A stretch of 20,505 nucleotides of DNA from a virus: positions 1 to 20,505 of IMG/VR virus record IMGVR_UViG_3300006751_003296. One strand, 5' to 3'. Position numbers and translations under genes: made by a program. The notes under the pieces are model-generated. The model worked only from the letters and a program-made list of their open reading frames with translations. It had not been told where the DNA came from and searched no databases. The first letter of the stretch is position 1. Each line of letters opens with the position of its first letter. Positions 8,748-14,653 of the stretch are shown piece by piece.

Positions 8748-10252
8748 GTATTATTAAAATATTTAAAGATAGAAAAAGCTATAAAGAATTCGACGGCGAC
8801 GCTCTCGGGATAGAATTTTTAGATGAATTTTACTCACCAGAACCTCTCGATTTATGGTACGATAAAATCCTTTATGGCAGAGTTGATCAAAGATCCGATT
8901 CTGTTTTCATACCAGACTCTCTAAACCGAACAAAGAAAAAGCAAATAAAAGGAACAAACTTATTTGCTCTCAACTTCGTGGCTGACGCATTCAACGACTT
9001 TAAAGCAAGAGTTGATAGAGTCTCCGCGTTAAGTGGTCCAAACAGTTACGCAGGAATAGAAGAAAGCAGCGTCATCAGGAACTTTACCGCTGTAAAGGCG
9101 CTCATCCCATTTGAGCCACTTTATTCGACTTACATAGACGGTGTTTTTGATATTTTTATGAAAGAATATTTAAGAAAAACATCAAGAGATCAGGATGTTA
9201 GAGATTATTCAGACTTTCTCAGACATTTCATCGATTTTACTAATTTATACGCAAGAAGAATGCCAATTACTAGAACAGCTGTGGTAAGATCTGGATACAA
9301 CACCATATTAACAAGCGGATTAGCCATAGAGATAGCTTTCGAAGATCATGACGATGATGATCTTAAAGCAAAATATATCGATGATCCAAACTTTTCTTAT
9401 TTTCATCAATTGGCTAAGAAATATGGCTTTTATATTGATAAAAATGCGCCTTGGAGACTAATAGCAAACATATCATCTCCTCAAATGCAAAGATACTGGC
9501 TTAAGGGGAACTTAGATCCAACTTTATCACCTCTTCAAAAATTTGATCCAACCTCTGCGGCGAATGTTGATTCAAAGTGTTGGGAACAATTTGAGCAGCA
9601 ACAAGCAGCAAACAGCTCTTATCAAAACTTAGATATGACAGGGAAATCAGGAAAAGATGTTTATTCTATGGTGCCTTATAGTGTCGAAAACTTTTTTAAT
9701 AGTTTTTACAGAAAAGGGTATTGGAGGGACATCGCCAATTTGATAAGCTTAACAGTTCAATTTTACAATCAATATGTTAATGATTTTCCAAAAGTTATGC
9801 TAATAAGACCTGAGTTTTGCCCAAACCAAACCAAGCCTGAAAAAATAACCAACTTATATACAGCCACAGCAAGTAAAGTTATTGTGAGAAAGCCTGTAAG
9901 AATATCAGATGTGAATCAGGATAATTTAAAATGGTTTCGTATATATTATAATATAAGACTAAAGGAGGAGGGGGAAAAGGTTGAGGATGCATATTTTTCT
10001 AATGTGATAAAGCAGTCGTTAAAAATATTTAAGTATGTTGATAAACAGGAGAATATTTCATCTATAGGATCAAGTAGTAAGGCTATGAGATATATTAATG
10101 AAGCTGTTAAGGGTTTTCCGAAGAGGGGGCAGCTTGCAGACTCTTTTGCAATTGATAATTTTTTAAACTTGACAAGCGAAGAAACATCTGGTAATATAGA
10201 GCCACTAAGTCAACAAGTCGGTTCAGATGGCGTAGATTACGCTGGAAACTAA
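8744..10252 (+). CDS. Structural protein of unknown role, baseplate-associated
   Basis: This 502-residue protein overlaps the hub-like gene by four bases (ATGA), so the two are probably translationally coupled and made in linked amounts. I do not recognise a specific family. Visible features are an N-terminal region with LFALNFVADAFNDFKARV, a helical aromatic-rich middle (DYSDFLRHFIDFTNLYARR), an aspartate run DHDDDD near residues 202-207, a tyrosine/asparagine-rich segment and a basic C-terminal part. There is no signal peptide or transmembrane segment. Its place as the last gene of the virion module suggests a baseplate or tail-fibre-attachment component. A candidate promoter for the next module lies within its last 30 codons. 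Confidence 0.6.
   Translation: MSIIKIFKDRKSYKEFDGDALGIEFLDEFYSPEPLDLWYDKILYGRVDQRSDSVFIPDSLNRTKKKQIKGTNLFALNFVADAFNDFKARVDRVSALSGPNSYAGIEESSVIRNFTAVKALIPFEPLYSTYIDGVFDIFMKEYLRKTSRDQDVRDYSDFLRHFIDFTNLYARRMPITRTAVVRSGYNTILTSGLAIEIAFEDHDDDDLKAKYIDDPNFSYFHQLAKKYGFYIDKNAPWRLIANISSPQMQRYWLKGNLDPTLSPLQKFDPTSAANVDSKCWEQFEQQQAANSSYQNLDMTGKSGKDVYSMVPYSVENFFNSFYRKGYWRDIANLISLTVQFYNQYVNDFPKVMLIRPEFCPNQTKPEKITNLYTATASKVIVRKPVRISDVNQDNLKWFRIYYNIRLKEEGEKVEDAYFSNVIKQSLKIFKYVDKQENISSIGSSSKAMRYINEAVKGFPKRGQLADSFAIDNFLNLTSEETSGNIEPLSQQVGSDGVDYAGN
10169..10197 (+). promoter_or_regulatory. Candidate sigma-70 promoter for the polymerase/tubulin-like pair
   Basis: A perfect TTGACA at 10169-10174 is followed, 17 bases on, by TAATAT at 10192-10197 (four of six to consensus). 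It lies inside the 3' end of the last structural gene and about 66 bases before the polymerase start, exactly at the change from virion to replication genes. It matches the layout of the stronger promoters at 12304, 17336 and 18961. Confidence 0.5.
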
Positions 10253-10262
10253 AAAGTAGAAT

Positions 10263-11462
10263 ATGTTATTTCAAACATTGGACAACAAACATAAATGCAT
10301 AGGAGTATATTATGATGGAGATCTTTACTTTAATAGTGAAGTTCCTGACGGAATTAGCAAAACATGGACTTATGCTTCTTTCCTCAAAGACAAAGAACTG
10401 TCGTTCGGACATTTGCAATGCGGTGGAAAGTCTCTTGATGATGTTTGCCCCGATGTCCTAAGAGATGATTGGGAAGAGATCAATAAAAAATTAAAAGCAT
10501 ATATGAGATCCTTTTTCACATCAAAAGTATCTCTGGACGACAACTGCTTTTATGATCTGGTCCCAGAAAAATTCTTGCTTGAATTCTGTGAGATCAAAAA
10601 CAAGATTACAAAACACGTTTTTGAAAATTTTTTGCCACCTAAAAATTTGAGATTTTTGACTTTATTAACAAAAGTGGTAGAAGATATAAATCAACAAAAA
10701 CTCAATATCGATATTGATGAATTCAAGCCACATCTTGCTGAATATAAAGCGAGACAGTGGAGAAAGAAGGTTGAGAAGCTTAAACCTTATATTAGATACG
10801 ATATTTTTGGGACAAAGACGGGAAGACTGACGACAAAGAAGTATAGCTTCCCTGTTCTTACTTTTCCAAAGGCATACCGATCCATTATTAAACCAAACAA
10901 TGACTTGTTTGTTGAATTGGACTATAATGGGGCTGAATTACGAACCTTGTTGGCCCTATCGGACAAGAAGCAACCACAAATGGACATCCACGAGTGGAAT
11001 AGGCGATATTTATCGGGAAACAAGATCTTGTCGAGACAACAAATAAAAAATTCTATCTTTGCTTGGCTATATAACTCAAAAAAGCACCCAAACGAAAATA
11101 TATTAATAAAAATGTATGATAAAGACAAAGTTCTAAACGAATATTGGGATGGAGAGACAGTGAAGACCTGCTTCAACAGAGAAATACCAGCAGACAAGCA
11201 CCACGCACTAAATTATATTATTCAGAGTACCTGCGCGGATCTTATTTTACAAAAAATGATTAAAATATATGATATACTAGAAGGTAGAAAGTCAAACATT
11301 GCCTTTTGCGTGCATGACAGTATAGTTATTGATTTACACGCAGAGGACAAGTTTCTAATGAAGGATATTATAGATGAGTTTTCAAATACAAGATTTGGCA
11401 AGTTCAAGACTAGCGTTAAGACTGGAAAAGATTTCGGAAACTTAAGGGAGTTATTATCGTAA
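10263..11462 (+). CDS. Family A DNA polymerase, polymerase domain only
   Basis: This 399-residue protein carries the family A polymerase motifs in order: TGRL at 186-189; motif A as LDYNGAELR with the metal-binding Asp at 220; motif B as R258, K262, F266 and Y270 in the R-x3-K-x3-F-x3-Y spacing of Pol I; a Q/ADL helix near 317-326; and motif C as VHDS with Asp 352. All positions needed for nucleotide addition are present. Motif C has HDS in place of the usual HDE. The N-terminal 170 residues are too short for, and lack the acidic motifs of, a 3'-5' exonuclease, so proofreading must come from another gene or be absent. The start has only a weak upstream AAAAGTAG. It overlaps the next gene by one base (TAATG) and is co-transcribed with the tubulin-like gene. 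A separate 5'-3' exonuclease gene is at 16388. Confidence 0.87.
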   Translation: MLFQTLDNKHKCIGVYYDGDLYFNSEVPDGISKTWTYASFLKDKELSFGHLQCGGKSLDDVCPDVLRDDWEEINKKLKAYMRSFFTSKVSLDDNCFYDLVPEKFLLEFCEIKNKITKHVFENFLPPKNLRFLTLLTKVVEDINQQKLNIDIDEFKPHLAEYKARQWRKKVEKLKPYIRYDIFGTKTGRLTTKKYSFPVLTFPKAYRSIIKPNNDLFVELDYNGAELRTLLALSDKKQPQMDIHEWNRRYLSGNKILSRQQIKNSIFAWLYNSKKHPNENILIKMYDKDKVLNEYWDGETVKTCFNREIPADKHHALNYIIQSTCADLILQKMIKIYDILEGRKSNIAFCVHDSIVIDLHAEDKFLMKDIIDEFSNTRFGKFKTSVKTGKDFGNLRELLS

Positions 11463-12295
11463 TGGATACTGTTATTGGATTAGGATCTGCTGGCTGCAAC
11501 ATAGCTGATGAGTTTACAAAATATAGTCAATACAAGGTATATAAGATAGATTGTAATTTGAAAGGGCTTAGGCAAGACGGGATATACGATATGCCTTGGC
11601 AAGATAGTCCCGAGAGATATGAAGAAAAGTGCCCAGACATGACTAATTTCTTTAAAGATGTCTATGGGGACGTTTTATTTGTTGTCGGAGGCTCCGGAAA
11701 CATATCTGGAGCAGCCTTATCAATTCTAGAGCACATAAAACATTGCAATATTAACATATTATATATCCGACCTGACTTGGAGTCAATAAGTATAACAAAA
11801 ATGAAACAAGAATGGGTTGTGTTTAACGTGTTGCAGGAGTATGCGAGGTCTGGAGTGTTTAATAGAATTTATCTTGTCGATAACTCAAAAGTTGAAGAAA
11901 ATTTAGGCAATGTTCCAGTTATAGGATATTATGATAGGCTTAATAGTATGATTGTGTCTTCCTTGCATATGATTAACGTCTATAATCATATAGAACCAGT
12001 TGTTGATACTTATTCGAAGCCACCGGCTGGACGAAGGATTTCAACGATTGGTTTTTATGATACAGAAAATAATGAAAATAAATTATTTTATTCACTTGAC
12101 AACGTTGGAGAAATGCGCTATTATTATGCTATCAACAAAGAAAAGTTGGAAACCGATGGAGATATTTTGAAGAAAATTAGAGAGCAAATTAAAAGCGAAA
12201 CAGAAACAAGTTACGGCATATTTTCAACAAATTATGATCAAGACTATGTTTATACAGTTGCTAATTCTTCAGAAATTCAAAGGCAAAAAAAATAA
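11462..12295 (+). CDS. Divergent tubulin/FtsZ-like protein
   Basis: This 277-residue protein has the order of elements seen in tubulin/FtsZ GTPases. The N-terminus TVIGLGSAGCNIADEF matches the first nucleotide-binding loop (FtsZ has a GGGG/GGNAVN-type loop there). Residues about 73-88, DVLFVVGGSGNISGAA, match the position of the tubulin signature GGGTGTG, followed by a helix. Next comes a strand with a proline (ILYIRPDLES) then a helix and strand (RIYLVDNSKVEE), as after the signature in FtsZ. The signature is degenerate, so GTP binding is likely but GTP hydrolysis is uncertain. The protein is shorter than FtsZ (about 380) or PhuZ (about 315). It lies one base after the polymerase gene, suggesting a role tied to replication or DNA positioning. 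The superfamily call is inference from motif order, not from a search. Confidence 0.65.
   Translation: MDTVIGLGSAGCNIADEFTKYSQYKVYKIDCNLKGLRQDGIYDMPWQDSPERYEEKCPDMTNFFKDVYGDVLFVVGGSGNISGAALSILEHIKHCNINILYIRPDLESISITKMKQEWVVFNVLQEYARSGVFNRIYLVDNSKVEENLGNVPVIGYYDRLNSMIVSSLHMINVYNHIEPVVDTYSKPPAGRRISTIGFYDTENNENKLFYSLDNVGEMRYYYAINKEKLETDGDILKKIREQIKSETETSYGIFSTNYDQDYVYTVANSSEIQRQKK
12096..12124 (+). promoter_or_regulatory. Possible second promoter upstream of the gp32-like gene
   Basis: TTGACA at 12096-12101, a 17-base spacer and TATTAT at 12119-12124 (five of six to consensus) lie inside the tubulin-like gene, about 270 bases before the gp32-like start. It may act in tandem with the promoter at 12304, but it is within coding sequence and could be a chance match. 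Confidence 0.35.
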
Positions 12296-12303
12296 AAAAA
12301 CAC

Positions 12304-12332
12304 TTGACAAACAGAATTCATTGTGTTATGAT
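12304..12332 (+). promoter_or_regulatory. Strong sigma-70 promoter for the gp32-like gene
   Basis: TTGACA at 12304-12309 and TATGAT at 12327-12332 are separated by exactly 17 bases, in the intergenic space 9 bases after the tubulin-like stop. Transcription would begin near 12339, giving a leader of about 50 bases that contains the hairpin at 12341-12364. This is one of the two best promoter matches in the window. Confidence 0.8.
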
Positions 12333-12340
12333 GGATACAG

Positions 12341-12364
12341 CAGAATGAGAGATTAGTCATTCTG
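12341..12364 (+). promoter_or_regulatory. Leader hairpin upstream of the gp32-like gene
   Basis: CAGAATGA pairs perfectly with TCATTCTG over 8 base pairs, closing an 8-base loop (GAGATTAG). It would lie at the very 5' end of the transcript from the 12304 promoter, before the AAAGGAG ribosome site. T4 gp32 represses its own translation through a structured 5' leader; this hairpin may stabilise the message or serve the same purpose, which is inference. Confidence 0.55.
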
Positions 12365-12390
12365 ACTTTACTCAACAAAAGGAGAAATTA

Positions 12391-13131
12391 ATGGGTATTG
12401 ATATGGAAAAAATGCGCGACAGGCGCACTGCACTAGAAAACAAAAACGGTAATAACCGAGAAGCTTTTTGGAAGCCACAAGATGGAGAGACAACAATTCG
12501 AATTGTCCCTACAGCTGATGGCGATCCTTTTAAGGACTTTTGGTTCCACTATAATGTTGGAAACAATCCTGGCTTCTTAAGCCCAAAGAAGAACTACGGA
12601 GAAGAAGACGCTCTAGACAGCTTTGTTAGAAAACTCTATAAAGAGGGCACAGAAGACAGCATTAAGATGGCAAAGTCTTTGTCCGCTCGTCAGCGATTCT
12701 TCGCTCCTGTGGTAGTTCGCGGAGAGGAAGATAAGGGTGTGCGTATTTGGGGCTTCGGCAAGATGGCTTATGAGAAGCTTCTTAATCTTGTTCTTAACCC
12801 TGAGTATGGCGATATTACAGATTCCGAAACTGGAACAGATCTCGTAATTCGTTATGGAAAGCCAGCGGGGGCTTCTTTCCCTCAAACGGAAATCACCCCT
12901 CGCCGCCGTCCTTCTCTACTATGTGAAGACGAAGCACAGTGTTCCGAATGGTTGGATACTATTCCAAACCTTGACGACATCTTTGAACGGAAATCTCCGG
13001 AAGATGTTGAAGTTCTTCTTGACGAATATTTGTCAGGCAACGTCGATGACGATTCTTCTGGCAACGTCGAGAAATATAATGCTGAGACTGGAGACTCAGT
13101 AGATAAAGCTTTTAGCGAGCTTCTATCGTAG
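12391..13131 (+). CDS. Single-stranded DNA-binding protein (T4 gp32-like)
   Basis: This 246-residue protein matches gp32-type single-stranded DNA-binding proteins, which coat replication and recombination intermediates and load the recombinase. The N-terminus has a short helix and FWKPQDGETTIRIVP, then HYNVG, the SARQRFFAPVVVRGEED block, IWGFGKMAYEKLL and the GTDLVIRYGKP strand, followed by a strongly acidic C-terminal tail (DEYLSGNVDDD) as expected for protein contacts. Only two cysteines occur, both near residues 173-179, and I see no counterpart of the zinc-binding Cys/His set of T4 gp32, so the core may be zinc-free. It is shorter than T4 gp32 (301). AAAGGAGAAATTA precedes ATG at 12391. 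Its own promoter and leader hairpin fit high, controlled expression. The UvsX gene lies downstream, a natural partner. Confidence 0.88.
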   Translation: MGIDMEKMRDRRTALENKNGNNREAFWKPQDGETTIRIVPTADGDPFKDFWFHYNVGNNPGFLSPKKNYGEEDALDSFVRKLYKEGTEDSIKMAKSLSARQRFFAPVVVRGEEDKGVRIWGFGKMAYEKLLNLVLNPEYGDITDSETGTDLVIRYGKPAGASFPQTEITPRRRPSLLCEDEAQCSEWLDTIPNLDDIFERKSPEDVEVLLDEYLSGNVDDDSSGNVEKYNAETGDSVDKAFSELLS

Positions 13132-13207
13132 GTTCTCTCTCACCCGCAGGGAGGCACGGGGCTACAGGTGTCTCAAATTTAATAATAAAAAAAGGATAAA
13201 ATTATAA

Positions 13208-13669
13208 ATGGCTAAAAAAACAAAAAACAAGAAAGTTAAGGTTGGTCAGACAGTAGAATTACATTATGTCGGCACTCTCGACGATGGAACTGAATTCGAC
13301 AGTTCTAGAACCCGCGAAGAAACTATCTCTGTTGAAGTTGGCTCAGGTCAGCTGATCACAGGCTTTGACAGTGCTTTAACAGGCATGAAGTTGGGAGAAG
13401 TGAAGAATATCAAGCTAAGTCCAGAGGAGGCGTATGGGGATGTGAATCCGGAAGCTTACGAAACAGTACCTCTCACTTCGTTTCCAGAGAACTTTGAACC
13501 AGTCGTAGGCGGAATGGTCCAAGGAGTAAGTCCAGCTGGTCAGCCGGTCGTAGCAAAAATCGATTCAATTGATGATGAGAACGTCAGTCTCAATTTTAAT
13601 CATCCTCTAGCTGGACAAACGCTAAATTTCGAAATTGAACTCGTGAGTATCCAAGAGGGAGAAGAATAG
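13208..13669 (+). CDS. FKBP-type peptidyl-prolyl isomerase, SlyD-like
   Basis: This 153-residue protein has the SlyD arrangement: an FKBP half with VELHYVGTLDDGTEFDSS and GSGQLITGFDSALTGMKLGE, followed by PEEAYGDVNPEAYETVP, then an inserted chaperone-like flap (residues about 82-125), and the closing NHPLAGQTLNFEIELV strand that completes the FKBP fold. Such proteins turn Xaa-Pro bonds and assist folding in the cytoplasm. The histidine-rich metal-binding tail of E. coli SlyD is absent, and the first 11 residues are lysine-rich. There is no signal peptide. It begins an accessory group between gp32 and uvsX. AAAGGA lies upstream of ATG at 13208. Phage-encoded FKBPs are uncommon; the gene was probably acquired from a bacterium and may assist folding of a virion or replication protein. 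Confidence 0.9.
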   Translation: MAKKTKNKKVKVGQTVELHYVGTLDDGTEFDSSRTREETISVEVGSGQLITGFDSALTGMKLGEVKNIKLSPEEAYGDVNPEAYETVPLTSFPENFEPVVGGMVQGVSPAGQPVVAKIDSIDDENVSLNFNHPLAGQTLNFEIELVSIQEGEE

Positions 13670-14137
13670 TTGAACATTCAAGACAAACTTAAAGAAGCAA
13701 ATTTATCAGGGGACACAAAAGTGACTCTAGTGTATTCAGCCGGCGAAGACGTGGTACACGCTTGGGATGGTTATGAAGAACAAGTTGTGGAGAACACAGA
13801 GATTGCTAAATATTTAGCAGAACTCGTAACTGATCCAAGCTTTAAAGATAATGAAGTCTTAGATGAAATGCGAAGCCAGTATCTTCTAGAGGACTATCCT
13901 CGTGATGATAGCGGCTTCGTTGACTATGTAGAAGGCGTAATTAAAGATAATTTATATGATTACGAATGGATCGAAAGATCAACAGAACACTACGACTACA
14001 AGCGTGGTTTTACAACTGTGGAAGCAAGAGTTGACACTACAGTGGAAGAAGTTCTTAACGCAAATTCGCATGCCGTTACTGGCTGGGATGCAGAAGTTAA
14101 GACAACTCTTGGAAATACTACTATTAAAGGAGGTTAA
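13670..14137 (+). CDS. Conserved-looking protein of unknown function
   Basis: This 155-residue protein starts at TTG immediately after the FKBP stop codon, with AGAGGGAGA at about 13654-13662 as ribosome site inside the FKBP gene, so the two are tightly coupled. I do not recognise the family. It is acidic and aromatic-rich, with alternating predicted strands and helices: VTLVYSAGEDVVHAWDGY, EIAKYLAELV, FVDYVEGVIKDNLYDYEW, and a C-terminal strand-rich end (FTTVEARVDTTVEEVLN). No membrane segment, signal peptide, cysteine set or catalytic motif is visible. Context next to a folding helper and before two lipoproteins suggests an accessory cytoplasmic protein. Confidence 0.7.
   Translation: MNIQDKLKEANLSGDTKVTLVYSAGEDVVHAWDGYEEQVVENTEIAKYLAELVTDPSFKDNEVLDEMRSQYLLEDYPRDDSGFVDYVEGVIKDNLYDYEWIERSTEHYDYKRGFTTVEARVDTTVEEVLNANSHAVTGWDAEVKTTLGNTTIKGG
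14126..14134 (+). promoter_or_regulatory. Consensus ribosome binding site of the first lipoprotein gene
   Basis: AAAGGAGGT, a full match to the 16S rRNA 3' end, is 7 bases before ATG at 14142. It shows that the short lipoprotein form, not a longer in-frame extension starting within the preceding gene, is the real product. Confidence 0.8.
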
Positions 14138-14141
14138 AAAA

Positions 14142-14414
14142 ATGAGATTATTTATTACTATTATGTTGATGATGGTTCTTGGTGCTTGCACTGGAAACAC
14201 AACAACTACTTCTAGCACAGAAGCAGCTAGTCCTACGACTAGTGTACCTTCAGCGGCAACAAGTCCAGCTTTTGAGGCAAAAACCCCAGAGTTGAATATT
14301 GTAACGACTGAAGAACAACCAAACGTGACACCACCCGTGGTTGTTACACCAGAAAATGTCGACGGTGAATCCTCACCAAAAACAATTGTTCCAGAAAAGG
14401 AGGTACAAAAATGA
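14142..14414 (+). CDS. Small lipoprotein 1, Thr/Pro-rich
   Basis: This 90-residue protein starts MRLFITIMLMMVLGAC: a basic start, a hydrophobic stretch and a lipobox (VLGAC) with the lipidated cysteine at residue 16. The residue after the cysteine is Thr, not Asp, which favours transport to the outer membrane in Gram-negative bacteria. The mature part is almost all Thr, Ser, Pro, Ala and Glu, with no aromatic core, and is probably unstructured. The start is fixed by AAAGGAGGT. The end overlaps the second lipoprotein gene by ATGA. Known phage lipoproteins of this size block superinfection (T5 Llp-like) or act as outer spanins in lysis; no inner spanin partner is seen nearby, so exclusion is the more attractive guess. 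Confidence 0.85.
   Translation: MRLFITIMLMMVLGACTGNTTTTSSTEAASPTTSVPSAATSPAFEAKTPELNIVTTEEQPNVTPPVVVTPENVDGESSPKTIVPEKEVQK
14395..14404 (+). promoter_or_regulatory. Consensus ribosome binding site of the second lipoprotein gene
   Basis: AAAAGGAGGT ends 6 bases before ATG at 14411, almost identical to the site ahead of the first lipoprotein. Together with the near-identical first codons it shows that the ribosome site was duplicated with the gene. Confidence 0.8.
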
Positions 14415-14641
14415 GATTATTAATCACTATCTTTATGGTACTTTTAATTGGTGCCTGTGCTGATGATGCGTCTGACGCTGAAGAAGCAACTAATGGTGAC
14501 ACACAAACATCTCAGGAAGACGTAGCTCTTCCGAATGATGATGTGGAAGCGTCTGAAGTAGAAACTGGTGATACGACATCGACTGATGTAACACCAACTG
14601 GCGACACAACGCCAGAAACAGATGTCCCAGAAGGAGAGTAA
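14411..14641 (+). CDS. Small lipoprotein 2, acidic
   Basis: This 76-residue protein begins MRLLITIFMVLLIGAC, nearly the same as its upstream neighbour, with a lipobox (LIGAC) and the lipidated cysteine at residue 16 followed by Ala. The mature 60 residues are strongly acidic (Asp, Glu, Thr) with repeated GDT/ETG-like units and no hydrophobic core. The two genes overlap by ATGA and both have consensus ribosome sites, so they are probably made in similar amounts. The signal peptides are alike while the mature parts have diverged, one Thr/Pro-rich and one acidic, which suggests duplication followed by division of roles, or recruitment of a shared export signal. Confidence 0.83.
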   Translation: MRLLITIFMVLLIGACADDASDAEEATNGDTQTSQEDVALPNDDVEASEVETGDTTSTDVTPTGDTTPETDVPEGE

Positions 14642-14653
14642 TAGGATTTAATT

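Noticed and set aside
12285-12303. A-rich run after the tubulin-like gene as terminator
   Set aside because: It is a run of A, not T, on the transcribed strand and has no preceding hairpin.
12613-12885. Antisense open frame in the gp32-like gene
   Set aside because: No ribosome site, no recognisable protein features; all other genes are on the + strand.
12854-13102. Open frame on the + strand inside the gp32-like gene
   Set aside because: Its translation has no family character, and it lies wholly within a well-supported gene in another frame.
13141-13172. Rho-independent terminator after the gp32-like gene
   Set aside because: Only 4-base complementary pieces are present, they compete with one another, and there is no T-run directly after them.
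13956-14141. In-frame upstream extension of lipoprotein 1 that overlaps the unknown protein
   Set aside because: The consensus ribosome site and signal peptide place the start at 14142; the upstream part is out-of-frame shadow of the preceding gene.
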